38,972 nucleotides of DNA from Sulfuritalea sp. (GTDB taxonomy: Bacteria > Pseudomonadota > Gammaproteobacteria > Burkholderiales > Rhodocyclaceae), in the NCBI GenBank assembly GCA_030696505.1, contig JAUYSD010000199.1, positions 1 through 38,972 on the forward strand. Direction: 5' to 3'. Shown one piece after another: positions 1-8,438 of this stretch. The notes below the pieces were generated by a model. That model was not told where the DNA came from, made no database searches, and saw only the letters and a list, made by a program, of their open reading frames with translations. A program made the translations under genes and the position numbers. How positions within the stretch are numbered: the stretch's first letter is position 1; the number at the start of each line of letters is the position of its first letter.

Positions 1-42
1 ATTATTTGACTTCATGGCGCCTTCGGGCGGCCGGGCGGCGCC

Positions 43-777
43 ATGTCTGAACCTCTGCTAGAACTCGCCGGAGTGCATACTCACATCGACCAGTACCACA
101 TCCTGCAGGGTGTCGATCTGGCGGTGCCCAAGGGCGGCATCACCGTGCTGCTGGGGCGCAACGGCGCCGGCAAGACCACCACGCTGCGCACCATCATGGG
201 TCTCTGGCATGCCTCGCGCGGCAGCGTGCGTTTCGCGGGCGGCGACATTACGCAGAGCCCGACCCCCGAGATCGCCTGCGCCGGCATCGCCTACGTACCG
301 GAGAGCATGAGCATCTTCTCCGACCTGACGGTGCGCGAAAACCTGTTTCTTGCCGCACGCGGCGTCAAGAGCGCGGACCAGATGGACGAAGCGCGCCTGG
401 AGTGGATTTTCGGTTTCTTCGGCGCCCTCAAGAAGTTCTGGAACCAGCCCGCGGGCACCCTGTCCGGCGGCCAGAAGCAGATGGTGGCGATCGCCCGCGC
501 CATCGTCGAACCGCGCAAGCTGCTGCTGATCGACGAGCCGACCAAGGGCCTGGCGCCGGCCATCATCCAGGGCATGATCGCCGCCTTCCGTGAACTCAAG
601 CAGACCGAGACCATCCTGCTGGTGGAGCAGAACTTCAGCTTCGTCAGCGCGCTGGGCGACACCGTTGCGGTGATGGACGGCGGGCGCATCGTGCATTCGG
701 GAGCCATGGCCGAACTGACGGAAGACCGGGAATTGCAGCACAAACTGCTCGGCCTCTCGCTGGACACTCACCAATAG
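43..777 (+). CDS. livF: Branched-chain amino acid-type ABC transporter, ATP-binding subunit (LivF-like)
   Basis: This is the second ATPase of a LivFGHMK-type importer and powers uptake of an amino acid or small organic acid at the inner membrane. At 244 aa it has the usual family length. Visible motifs are Walker A GRNGAGKTT (residues 38-46), the signature LSGGQ (140-144), Walker B LLLIDEP (160-166) and the switch region LLVEQN. The ATG at 43 gives a normal N-terminus. livH follows after 7 bp. The usual partners livG and the periplasmic binding protein are not in the window and probably lie to the left. Because CoA-ligase and acyl-CoA genes follow in the same operon, the substrate is more likely a carboxylic acid feeding that pathway than a branched-chain amino acid; that is inference. 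Confidence 0.93.
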   Translation: MSEPLLELAGVHTHIDQYHILQGVDLAVPKGGITVLLGRNGAGKTTTLRTIMGLWHASRGSVRFAGGDITQSPTPEIACAGIAYVPESMSIFSDLTVRENLFLAARGVKSADQMDEARLEWIFGFFGALKKFWNQPAGTLSGGQKQMVAIARAIVEPRKLLLIDEPTKGLAPAIIQGMIAAFRELKQTETILLVEQNFSFVSALGDTVAVMDGGRIVHSGAMAELTEDRELQHKLLGLSLDTHQ

Positions 778-784
778 GGTCGGA

Positions 785-1810
785 ATGATGACGACGATAT
801 CGAACGTCGCAGTGCAGGATTCCGCCCTGCCCAAGGTCCGGGTGGACCTGCTGCCGCTGCTGCTGGTGCCGCTGCTGGCGCTGCTGATGCTGCCGCTGAT
901 CGGCAGTTTCCCGACCTGGGTGACGCTGACCGTGGCGGGGCTGGCCATGGGCATGATGGTGTTCATGATGGCCAGCGGCCTGACTCTGATTTTCGGCCTG
1001 ATGGACGTGCTCAACTTCGGCCACGGCGCCTTCGTCTCGGTCGGCGCCTTCACCGCGACGCTGGTGCTGCTGCCGATGAAGGGCTGGGTCGAGGCCGACT
1101 CTATCCTGATGAACCTGTCGGTGGTCGGGCTCGCCATCCTGTTGGCGATGCTGGTCACCGGGATACTGGGCTGGGCCTTCGAGCGCATCATCATCCGTCC
1201 GGTATATGGCCTGCACCTGAAGCAGATCCTGATCACCATGGGCGGCATGATCGTCGCCGAGCAGCTGATCCACGTCATCTGGGGTGCCGAGCAGATTCCG
1301 CTGCAACTGCCGACGACGTTTCGCGGCGCCTTCATCATCGGCGATGCGGCGCTGGAAAAATACCGCCTGATCGCAGTCGGCGTCGGACTCACGGTGTTCG
1401 TCACCATGTTCCTGGTGCTCAACCGGACCAAGGTCGGCCTGCTGATCCGCGCCGGCGTCGAGAACGGCGAGATGGTCGAGGCGCTCGGCTACCGCATCCG
1501 CCGCCTGTTTGTAGGCGTCTTCATGGCCGGCTCGGCGCTGGCCGGCCTCGGCGGCGTGATGTGGGGCCTCTACAAGGAAACCCTGACCGCGGCAATCGGC
1601 GGCGAGATCACGGTGCTGGTGTTCATCGTCATCATCATCGGCGGCCTTGGCTCGGTCGGCGGCTGCTTCATCGGCGCCATGCTGGTGGCATTGGTGGCGA
1701 ACTACGCCGGTTTCCTCGCGCCGAAAGTGGCGCTGGTGTCCGACATCCTGCTGATGGTCACGGTACTGCTGTGGCGGCCGCAGGGGCTCTATCCGGTGGC
1801 CAAGCGCTGA
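785..1810 (+). CDS. livH: Branched-chain amino acid-type ABC transporter, permease (LivH-like)
   Basis: This is an inner-membrane permease that forms the translocation channel with LivM. The 341-aa product is highly hydrophobic, with about eight to nine membrane segments. It contains the family stretch LIFGLMDVLNFGHGAF near residues 69-84 and the glycine-rich loop IIIGGLGSVGG near the C-terminus, both typical of LivH. Two ATG codons in tandem (785 and 788) could serve as start; I took the first. A tolerated N-terminal extension of about 20 residues precedes the first membrane segment. The stop codon is two bases before the livM ATG, so the pair is surely cotranscribed. Confidence 0.93.
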   Translation: MMTTISNVAVQDSALPKVRVDLLPLLLVPLLALLMLPLIGSFPTWVTLTVAGLAMGMMVFMMASGLTLIFGLMDVLNFGHGAFVSVGAFTATLVLLPMKGWVEADSILMNLSVVGLAILLAMLVTGILGWAFERIIIRPVYGLHLKQILITMGGMIVAEQLIHVIWGAEQIPLQLPTTFRGAFIIGDAALEKYRLIAVGVGLTVFVTMFLVLNRTKVGLLIRAGVENGEMVEALGYRIRRLFVGVFMAGSALAGLGGVMWGLYKETLTAAIGGEITVLVFIVIIIGGLGSVGGCFIGAMLVALVANYAGFLAPKVALVSDILLMVTVLLWRPQGLYPVAKR

Positions 1811-1812
1811 TC

Positions 1813-2889
1813 ATGATCAAGACCCTGCTCTCCGGAGATCTGCCACGCAGCCGCCTGCTGACAGCGATGCTGCTCGCGGTGCTGTTCGGCCTTGCCTTCG
1901 CGCCCTTCCTGTTTCCCGGTGCGCGCTCGCTGAATGTCGCGGCCACCATCTGCGTCTTCATCGTGCTGGTCGCCTCCTACGACCTGCTGCTGGGCTACAC
2001 CGGCATTGTCTCTTTCGCCCACACAATGTTCTACGGCATCGGCGCCTACGGCGTCGGCCTCGCCCTGCACGCCATGGGCCCGAGCTGGTGGGCGATCTGC
2101 GTCGGCACGGCGGGCGCGCTCTCGCTGTCCTTGGTGCTGGCGCTGGTCATCGGCTTGTTCTCCTTGCGCGTGCGGGCCATCTTCTACGCCATGATCACGC
2201 TGGCGGTGGCCTCGGCCTTTGCCGTGCTGGCCTCGCAGCTGTCCGACCTCACCGGCGGCGAGGACGGCCGCACCTTCAGGGTGCCGGAACTCCTGCAGCC
2301 GGGCTTCCACTTGATCGAACGCGAGATTCTCGGCCGCGCCATCGACGGCAAGCTGATCACCTACTACCTGGTGTTCTTTGCCGCCCTGGCGCTGTTTCTG
2401 TTCATGCTGCGCATCGTCAATTCGCCCTTCGGCCGCGTGCTGCAGGCGATCCGTGAAAACGATTTCCGCGCCGAGGCACTAGGCTACCGCACCGTCATTT
2501 ACCGCACCCTGGCCAACTGCCTTGGCGCCCTGATCGCGACCCTGGCCGGCGTGCTGATGGCGCTCTGGCTGCGCTACGTCGGACCGAAGACCATGCTCTC
2601 CTTCGAGGTCATGACCGACATCCTGCTGATCGTGGTGATCGGCGGCATGGGCACCGTCTATGGCGCGGTGATCGGGTCGGCGCTGTTCATCCTGATGCAG
2701 AACTACCTGCAGGTGTTGATGAAGGAAGCCTCCGGTGCGCTGGCCGGCGTGCCGCTTCTGGCGAACCTGTTCCATCCCGATCGCTGGCTGCTGTGGCTGG
2801 GCGTGCTGTTCGTGCTTTCGGTGTATTTCTTCCCCACCGGCATCGTCGGCCGCTTGCGAACAAAGGCGGTCTTGCGGAGACTGCGATGA
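1813..2889 (+). CDS. livM: Branched-chain amino acid-type ABC transporter, permease (LivM-like)
   Basis: This is the second inner-membrane permease of the importer, 358 aa. The open frame extends upstream into livH, but the ATG at 1813, two bases after the livH stop, gives a standard LivM N-terminus with a short cytoplasmic leader and a first membrane helix. Family hallmarks are the segment DLLLGYTGIVSFAHTMFYGIGAY, read at about residues 57-79, and IGGMGTVYGAVIG close to the C-terminus. The stop overlaps the next start (ATGA at 2886-2889), so translation of the following crotonase gene is coupled to it. This links the transporter directly to the acyl-CoA enzymes downstream. Confidence 0.93.
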   Translation: MIKTLLSGDLPRSRLLTAMLLAVLFGLAFAPFLFPGARSLNVAATICVFIVLVASYDLLLGYTGIVSFAHTMFYGIGAYGVGLALHAMGPSWWAICVGTAGALSLSLVLALVIGLFSLRVRAIFYAMITLAVASAFAVLASQLSDLTGGEDGRTFRVPELLQPGFHLIEREILGRAIDGKLITYYLVFFAALALFLFMLRIVNSPFGRVLQAIRENDFRAEALGYRTVIYRTLANCLGALIATLAGVLMALWLRYVGPKTMLSFEVMTDILLIVVIGGMGTVYGAVIGSALFILMQNYLQVLMKEASGALAGVPLLANLFHPDRWLLWLGVLFVLSVYFFPTGIVGRLRTKAVLRRLR

Positions 2890-3692
2890 GCCTGGTGTGG
2901 GTCGAACGGAACGACGCCGTGGCGCGCGTGGTGCTATGCCGGGTGGGGATGCAAAATGCCCTGGTGCCGGAACTGCTGGCGGAACTGCTGTCCGCGCTGG
3001 CCGGATTGAAAGACGATGCCTCGTGCCGCGCCGTCGTGCTCGCCGCCGAGGGTCCGGCCTTCTCGATCGGCGGCGACATGCGTCGCTTCCGGCGCGAGCG
3101 GGAACTCGGCGAACTGCGCGCCTATGGCGATGCGCTGGTCGGACAACTCAATGAAACCATCCTGGCACTGATCGACCTGCCGCAACCCGTGGTGGCCGCG
3201 GTGCACGGCATCGTCACCGGCGGTTCGATTGGTCTGGTACTGGCCGCCGATCTGGTCATGCTGGCGCCTCAGGCCGTGTTCAAGGCGCACTACGCCACGG
3301 CCGGCTTCGGCCCCGACGGCGGCTGGACCGCGCTGGTCGGCCGCCTCGCCGGGCGCCGTCGGGCGGCCGCGGCCTTGCTGTTGAACCGCAGCATCCGTGC
3401 CGAGGAGGCCGTGGCCTGGGGCCTGGCCAACGAGATCGTCGCGGCCGATGCCCTGCAGGAGACCGCAGCGGCGGCGGCGCGCAAGATTGCCGCCTATCCC
3501 GCCGGCACCATGCGCGCGGCAAAAGGGCTGCTGTGGGGCGATCGCCTACAGCTCGCCGCCGACCTGGAAGCCGAGCGCGCCCGCTTCGTCGAACTGATCG
3601 CCGCGCCGGACGCGTTGGCCGGCGTCGATGCCTTCCTGCGCGACTTTGCCAGCTACCCCGATGCACCGGATTTGGAGGACACCCAATGTTGA
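2886..3692 (+). CDS. Enoyl-CoA hydratase/isomerase (crotonase) family protein lacking both classical glutamates
   Basis: This 268-aa crotonase-fold protein probably acts on a CoA thioester made by the next gene. The oxyanion-hole regions are visible at AFSIGGDM (58-65) and GIVTGGSIGL (108-117). The two catalytic glutamates of true enoyl-CoA hydratases are absent: G116 occupies the Glu144 position of the rat mitochondrial enzyme and Y136 the Glu164 position. An aspartate, D144 in FGPDGG, remains where PaaG-type isomerases and 4-chlorobenzoyl-CoA dehalogenase place a catalytic acid or base. I therefore expect an isomerase, hydrolase or other atypical crotonase rather than a simple hydratase. 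The start overlaps the livM stop (ATGA) and the end overlaps the ligase by 7 bp. Confidence 0.88.
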   Translation: MSLVWVERNDAVARVVLCRVGMQNALVPELLAELLSALAGLKDDASCRAVVLAAEGPAFSIGGDMRRFRRERELGELRAYGDALVGQLNETILALIDLPQPVVAAVHGIVTGGSIGLVLAADLVMLAPQAVFKAHYATAGFGPDGGWTALVGRLAGRRRAAAALLLNRSIRAEEAVAWGLANEIVAADALQETAAAAARKIAAYPAGTMRAAKGLLWGDRLQLAADLEAERARFVELIAAPDALAGVDAFLRDFASYPDAPDLEDTQC

Positions 3693-5215
3693 TACCCGAC
3701 TGGCCGGCAAAACATGCCGCACAGTTTCCGCAGCAGGTCGCCCTGGTCGATCTGCACAGCAAGCGCTCGGTCACCTACGCGCAGCTCAACGAGCGCGCCA
3801 GCCGCTTTGCCGAGTTCATGCGCGAGCGCTGGCAGATCCGGCCCGGCGACCGGGTCGCGGTACTGGCGCATAGTTCATCGGATTACGTCGAGATGCTCTA
3901 CGGCTGCGGCAAGCTCGGCGCCATCATGGTCTGCCTCAACTGGCGCCTGGCGCTGCCCGAACTCGCCGGCATCGTGGCCGACGCCGAGCCGGTGGCGATC
4001 GTCTGGGGCGAGGAGTTCGAACAGACCGGCGCCGCGTTGGCGGATGCCGCCAAGCTGACACGGCGCATGGTCACAGGCGCGCCGCGCGGCGATGTCGCCG
4101 GCTACGAGGCCGCGCTGGCCGAAATGTCGGGCGCCAGCATCGAGATGCCCTGGCGCAAGCATGAGGACGTCTGGTACCTGCTGTACACGGCGGGCACCAC
4201 CGGCAAGCCCAAGGGCGTGCTGCAAACCTGGGGCATGGCCTTCACCAACGCGGTCAATGGCATGCTCGCGGTCGGCCTGCGGCGCGAGGACAAGCTGCTT
4301 TCGGTGCTGCCCTACTTCCATACCGGCGGCCTCAATCTGTACATGAACCCGATGATCATGGTCGGCGGCACCACGCTGATCATGCGCCAGTTCGACGTCG
4401 ATCAGACCATGGAACTGCTGGAGCGCGAAGCGACGCTGATGTTCGGCGTGCCGGCGATCTACCTGTTCTTGAGTCAGCATCACCGTTTCGCCAGCGCCGA
4501 CTTTTCGCGGGTGCGCAACTGGGCCTGCGGCGGTGCACCGATCCCGAAGGTGCTGCTCGAGCAGTACCTGGCCAAGGGCGTCACCATCTGCTTCGGCTTC
4601 GGCATGACCGAGACCGGGCCGACCGTGTTCCTCACCGACGAGGCGACGGCACGCAGAAAGGTTGGCACGGTGGGCAAGCCGGTGATGTACGTCGAAGGCC
4701 AGGTGGTCGATACGCAGACGCGTCAGAACCTGGGCGCCGGACAGCGCGGCGAACTGCTGCTGCGCGGCCCCGGCCTGACGCCCGGCTACTGGCGCAATCC
4801 GGAGGCGACGGCCAAGGCCTATGCGGACGGCTGGCTATGCACCGGCGACATTGCCTATTTCGACGAGGACGGCGATTACTACATCGTTGATCGTTCCAAG
4901 GACATGTACATCTCGGGCGGCGAGAACGTCTATCCGGCCGAGGTGGAGAACGTGATCTTCCAGCTCGACGGCGTCGCCGAGACGGCGGTGATCGGCGTCC
5001 ATGACGAAAAGTGGGGCGAAGTGGGCAAGGCCATCGTCGCCCTGAAGCCGGGTATGACGGTGACGGCCGAGCAGGTGATCGCGCACTGCAAGGCCCGGCT
5101 GGCCGGCTTCAAGGCGCCCAAGCATGTGGTGTTCGTCCCCGTCGTGGCGCGCAACGCCGCCGGCAAGCTGGACAAGCCGACGTTGCGCCGGCAGTTCGGC
5201 GATGCTGCCCAATGA
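3686..5215 (+). CDS. Acid-CoA ligase (AMP-forming, ANL superfamily)
   Basis: This enzyme activates a carboxylic acid to its CoA thioester through an acyl-adenylate. The 509-aa product carries the P-loop YTAGTTGKPKG (167-177), the motif GFGMTETGPT, the hinge and adenylate-binding motifs CTGDIAYF and DRSKDMYISGGENVYPAEVE in the C-terminal half, and the catalytic lysine in GKLDK (K494). The open frame runs further upstream inside the crotonase gene, but the ATG at 3686 follows a good ribosome site (TTGGAGGA) and gives the usual N-terminus. It overlaps the crotonase stop by 7 bp. The sequence does not reveal the substrate; family members include long-chain, aryl, steroid and cyclohexane acid ligases. 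Confidence 0.92.
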   Translation: MLIPDWPAKHAAQFPQQVALVDLHSKRSVTYAQLNERASRFAEFMRERWQIRPGDRVAVLAHSSSDYVEMLYGCGKLGAIMVCLNWRLALPELAGIVADAEPVAIVWGEEFEQTGAALADAAKLTRRMVTGAPRGDVAGYEAALAEMSGASIEMPWRKHEDVWYLLYTAGTTGKPKGVLQTWGMAFTNAVNGMLAVGLRREDKLLSVLPYFHTGGLNLYMNPMIMVGGTTLIMRQFDVDQTMELLEREATLMFGVPAIYLFLSQHHRFASADFSRVRNWACGGAPIPKVLLEQYLAKGVTICFGFGMTETGPTVFLTDEATARRKVGTVGKPVMYVEGQVVDTQTRQNLGAGQRGELLLRGPGLTPGYWRNPEATAKAYADGWLCTGDIAYFDEDGDYYIVDRSKDMYISGGENVYPAEVENVIFQLDGVAETAVIGVHDEKWGEVGKAIVALKPGMTVTAEQVIAHCKARLAGFKAPKHVVFVPVVARNAAGKLDKPTLRRQFGDAAQ

Positions 5216-5222
5216 GCGCCGG

Positions 5223-6089
5223 ATGAACAGTTGCCAGCGCGTTCTGCTGCAAACAGATTTCGACCGCTTTGCCAGGCTGAGCGGCGACGACAATCCGATC
5301 CATTGCGATCCGGCGTTCGCCGCGAAGAGCCATTTCGGCGCGACCGTTGCCCACGGCATGCTGCTCTACAGTTGCATTTGCAAGGCGTTGACGGAACAGG
5401 TCGGCCCCGGCACGGTGCAAACGGAGCAGACACTGATGTTTCCCAATCCGACCTATGCCGGCGACCGGCTGCGCATCGATCTGCAGGTCGAGGCGGAAAG
5501 GGAAGGCCTGCTCGACATCCTGACCGAGGTCACGAAAGTTGGCGCTGGCGATACGGCGCTTGCGACCGCGTCGGGTCGCTGCCGGGTCGTCGCGCCGGGT
5601 GCTCCGCTGCCGGCGGTTGCTCCGGGCGTATTCAAGGCGGAGCCGGGCGATGCCGAACTCCATGGCCTGCGCCCCGGCATGATCGCCAGCAGTACGCGCA
5701 CTTTCAATGACGCCGACCTCGACGAATACGGCGACCTCAGCGGTGACCGCAACCCGATTTTCCGCGACGACGCCGCAGCGCGCGCGCGGGGCTTCAACGG
5801 TCGCATCGTGCCCTGGCCGCTGCTGGCTGGCATGTTCTCCGACCTGCTCGGCACGCGCCTGCCGGGACGCGGTACCGGCTGGATGAAGCAGGCTTTGCGC
5901 TATCCCTCGATCGCCTATCCCGGCGAGGTGCTGACGGCCACGGTTGCGATCACGCGCCTGCGTGCGGACAAAGAGCTGGTCAATCTGGCGACCCGGGTCG
6001 CCACCGCGGACGGCCGCGTGGTCTGCGACGGCGAGGCGCTGGTGCTGGTCAGGAATCTTGAAAACAAATCCGGACCGAAATCCGCATGA
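5223..6089 (+). CDS. MaoC-like double hotdog dehydratase/hydratase family protein
   Basis: This 288-aa protein has two hotdog halves, the arrangement of eukaryote-type hydratase 2 and of MaoC fusions that add or remove water on acyl-CoA. The N-terminal half keeps the hydratase-2 signature in SGDDNPIHCDPAFA (about residues 18-31), with Asp and His present, followed by GATVAHGML. The C-terminal half has SGDRNPIFRDD, where the histidine is replaced by Phe, so only one half is likely to be catalytic. The ATG at 5223 follows the ligase stop by 7 bp; an in-frame ATG at 5202 is possible. The stop overlaps the next start (ATGA). Dispersed repeat copy 1 (5537-5559) lies inside and encodes VGAGDTA in a region that looks like a loop. 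Confidence 0.85.
   Translation: MNSCQRVLLQTDFDRFARLSGDDNPIHCDPAFAAKSHFGATVAHGMLLYSCICKALTEQVGPGTVQTEQTLMFPNPTYAGDRLRIDLQVEAEREGLLDILTEVTKVGAGDTALATASGRCRVVAPGAPLPAVAPGVFKAEPGDAELHGLRPGMIASSTRTFNDADLDEYGDLSGDRNPIFRDDAAARARGFNGRIVPWPLLAGMFSDLLGTRLPGRGTGWMKQALRYPSIAYPGEVLTATVAITRLRADKELVNLATRVATADGRVVCDGEALVLVRNLENKSGPKSA
5537..5559 (+). repeat. Dispersed repeat, copy 1
   Basis: The core AGTTGGCGCTG is exact, and the tail reads GCGATACGGCGC. The copy lies inside the MaoC-like gene in the sense orientation, read as V-G-A-G-D-T-A. It belongs to a seven-copy family in this window. Confidence 0.75.
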
Positions 6090-7141
6090 GCGACATTGGC
6101 ATACTCGGCTACGGCCTCTATCTGCCGGCGCAGCACATGAGCGCCGCCGACATCGCCGCGGCGACCGAGGGCCGCTGGTCGGCCGCCGCGGTGCGCGACA
6201 AGCTGGGCATCGTGAAGAAGACCGTTCCCGGCAGCGAGGACGGCACCCAGGAGATGGGCGCCCGCGCGGCGCTCGACGCCCTGGCACGCTGCGGCCTCGA
6301 TCCCATGGAAATCGACCTGATCCTGTGCATCGGCGAGGAGTGGAAGGAGTACCCGCTGACCACCTCGGCGATCCACATCCAGGAACGTATCGGTGCCTGC
6401 CGCGCCTGGGGCATCGATCTGCAGCAGCGCTGCAACACCACGCTGGCGGCGATCAAGATCGCCAAGGACATGATGACTGCCGATCCGGACATCGCGACGG
6501 TGCTGATCGTCGGCGGCTACCGCAACGGCGACCTGATCGACTACACCGATCCCGATGTTTCCTTCATGTACGACCTGGCGGCGGCGGGCGGCGCGCTGAT
6601 CCTGCGGCGTGGCCTGGGCCGCAACGTCGTGCTCGGCAGCCATATCATCACCGACGGTTCGTTTTCGCGCGACACCGGCGTGCGCTATGGCGGCACCGTG
6701 CAGCCGATCGAGTCGCTGCCGCAGGAGACCCTGAACGAACTGCGCCTGCGCGGCAACCGCAGCCTTGGCGTGTTCGACGCCGAACACATGAAGGCGGGCC
6801 TCAACGAGGTTTCCATGCCCAACTGGCTGACCTGCATCGATCGGGCACTGGAAAAAAGCGGGGCGACGCGCGCCGACATCGATTTTCTGAACGTGCTGCA
6901 CTTCAAGCGCTCGATGCACGGCGGCTTGCTGGAAACCCTCGGCCTTGCGCCCGAGCAATCGGTGTATCTGGAAGACTACGGCCATGCCGGGCAGGTGGAC
7001 TTCATGGTTTCCCTGCATGAGGGATTGCAGCAGGGGCGCCTGAAGGAGGGCGATCTGATGGTCGCCATCGCCGCCGGGATCGGCTACGTCTGGGGCGCGA
7101 CCGTGGTGCGCTGGGGAGCGGCCGAGCTCAGCTGTCGTTGA
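6086..7141 (+). CDS. Ketoacyl synthase III / HMG-CoA synthase-like protein
   Basis: This 351-aa protein has the thiolase-fold layout of KAS III and HMG-CoA synthase enzymes, which form or break C-C bonds next to a thioester. The candidate active-site cysteine is C116 in DLQQRCNTTL, at the position of the nucleophile in this family. H272 (VLHFKR) corresponds to the first catalytic histidine. The position normally held by Asn in KAS III (GNxG) reads GHAG, with H300. The altered triad suggests a reaction other than fatty acid initiation, such as condensation, thiolysis or retro-Claisen cleavage in the operon's pathway; this is inference. The start overlaps the MaoC-like stop. The 3' end overlaps the convergent GGDEF-EAL gene by 14 bp, leaving no room for an intergenic terminator. 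Confidence 0.82.
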   Translation: MSDIGILGYGLYLPAQHMSAADIAAATEGRWSAAAVRDKLGIVKKTVPGSEDGTQEMGARAALDALARCGLDPMEIDLILCIGEEWKEYPLTTSAIHIQERIGACRAWGIDLQQRCNTTLAAIKIAKDMMTADPDIATVLIVGGYRNGDLIDYTDPDVSFMYDLAAAGGALILRRGLGRNVVLGSHIITDGSFSRDTGVRYGGTVQPIESLPQETLNELRLRGNRSLGVFDAEHMKAGLNEVSMPNWLTCIDRALEKSGATRADIDFLNVLHFKRSMHGGLLETLGLAPEQSVYLEDYGHAGQVDFMVSLHEGLQQGRLKEGDLMVAIAAGIGYVWGATVVRWGAAELSCR

Positions 7142-8438
7142 AGCCGAAGCGCTCCACGAATTGTTGCGGTTCGAGCGCCGGCCCTTTGAAATCGGCCTGC
7201 ATGTAGTCGCAGCCGAGTTCCTTGAGCCGGGCCGCCGCTGCCTCGTCGGCGACACCGACGGCCACCACGTCCAGCCGCAGGAGGTGGGCCATGGCGATCA
7301 TCGACTGCAGGATATGCTCGGACTTCGGTGTGCCGGCCAGATCGCCTGCCGCCGAAACGTCGATCCTGATTTCCTGAAACGGCATGCCGGAAAGTCCAAA
7401 CAGCGATGATATGGTCATGCCCGGATCGTCGATCGAGAGCTTCACGCCGAGCTCCTTCAGTCGGCCGAGCGTCTCCCGCGTAATCGCTTCTTCGGCCAGT
7501 ACCGATGTCTCCCCGATTCCCAGAATCAGCGTACCCGGTCGCCTGCTCCAGGTGCCCAGCGCACGCTGCACCACCTCCAGCAGTTCCGTATGTCGCAGCG
7601 CGCGGGCCGGCAGCTTGATCCCGATGCGCAAGTCCAGTCCTGCGCTGTAACGGAATTCCGATACGTTGCGCAGCGCACGATTGAGGATCGAGGAAACCAG
7701 ATCGGCGACCTTGTCCGCCGCGTCCGCCGCGGCGAAGGCCTGCTCCGCATCGATCATGCCCAGCGCAGGATCGCCCCAGCGCAGCAGGCCTTCGGCACCC
7801 ATGACCTGACCGCGGCGCAGATCGTACTGGGGCTGAAACACCAGTTCGAGAGCGTCCTCGGAAACAGCCGTGCGCAGGCGGTTCTCATAAAGGAGCTTCG
7901 ACGCCGCCGAGTTGTCGCGGTCGTCGGCGTGGTCGGCGACCCGGCCCGGCAGCTCCCGGGCGCGGGTGCAGGCGCTCTTGGCTTTCTGCAAGAGGGTTTC
8001 CGCCTGATCGCCGTGCTCCGGATACATTGCGATCCCGATCGCCGGGTTGGCGTAGATTTCCTCCTCACCGATCCAGAACGGCATATCCAGCGCGCGCAAC
8101 AGTTTCTTCGTCGCCAGCAGCGCCACGGCAGGCCCCTCGACGGTCGACAGGACGCAGGCAAAATCGTCCCGGCCCAATGCGCCAACCAGATCGTCCGGTC
8201 GCAGCACGTCGATACGCAGGGAGGCGGCAACGCGGTTGCGCACAGCATCGCCGATCTGGTAACCCCACACCGCGTCGATGCGGCTTATCACGCCGCAGTC
8301 GATGACCAGCACCGCCAGAATTCCGCCGTCAGACTGTCTGTCCTCGACTATCCTGCGCAGCGCCTCCAGAACCCCGCTTGTTCCGGCAACCGAGTGGTTA
8401 TCCGCCGCTGGGGGCTCTGCGGAGCCTTCCTCGCTCAC
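7128..8438 (-). CDS. Degenerate GGDEF-EAL domain protein
   Basis: This 436-aa protein has the order of a diguanylate cyclase plus c-di-GMP phosphodiesterase, but both active sites look broken. The GGDEF site reads GRDDF (89-93), and the upstream DxxxxN element ends in Asp. In the EAL half, EAL is EGL (216-218), the metal-binding Asn of the family NLS motif is Lys (GIKLP, 273-277), the ExT/E element reads GIGET, and the catalytic VAEGVE motif reads VAVGVA (392-397). A c-di-GMP-binding or protein-interaction role is more likely than turnover. The start is a GTG overlapping the stop of the HD-GYP gene (GTGA), so the two are translationally coupled. An open frame continues upstream but only as an antisense-like shadow of that gene. 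Confidence 0.87.
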   Translation of the reverse strand: MSEEGSAEPPAADNHSVAGTSGVLEALRRIVEDRQSDGGILAVLVIDCGVISRIDAVWGYQIGDAVRNRVAASLRIDVLRPDDLVGALGRDDFACVLSTVEGPAVALLATKKLLRALDMPFWIGEEEIYANPAIGIAMYPEHGDQAETLLQKAKSACTRARELPGRVADHADDRDNSAASKLLYENRLRTAVSEDALELVFQPQYDLRRGQVMGAEGLLRWGDPALGMIDAEQAFAAADAADKVADLVSSILNRALRNVSEFRYSAGLDLRIGIKLPARALRHTELLEVVQRALGTWSRRPGTLILGIGETSVLAEEAITRETLGRLKELGVKLSIDDPGMTISSLFGLSGMPFQEIRIDVSAAGDLAGTPKSEHILQSMIAMAHLLRLDVVAVGVADEAAAARLKELGCDYMQADFKGPALEPQQFVERFGFNDS

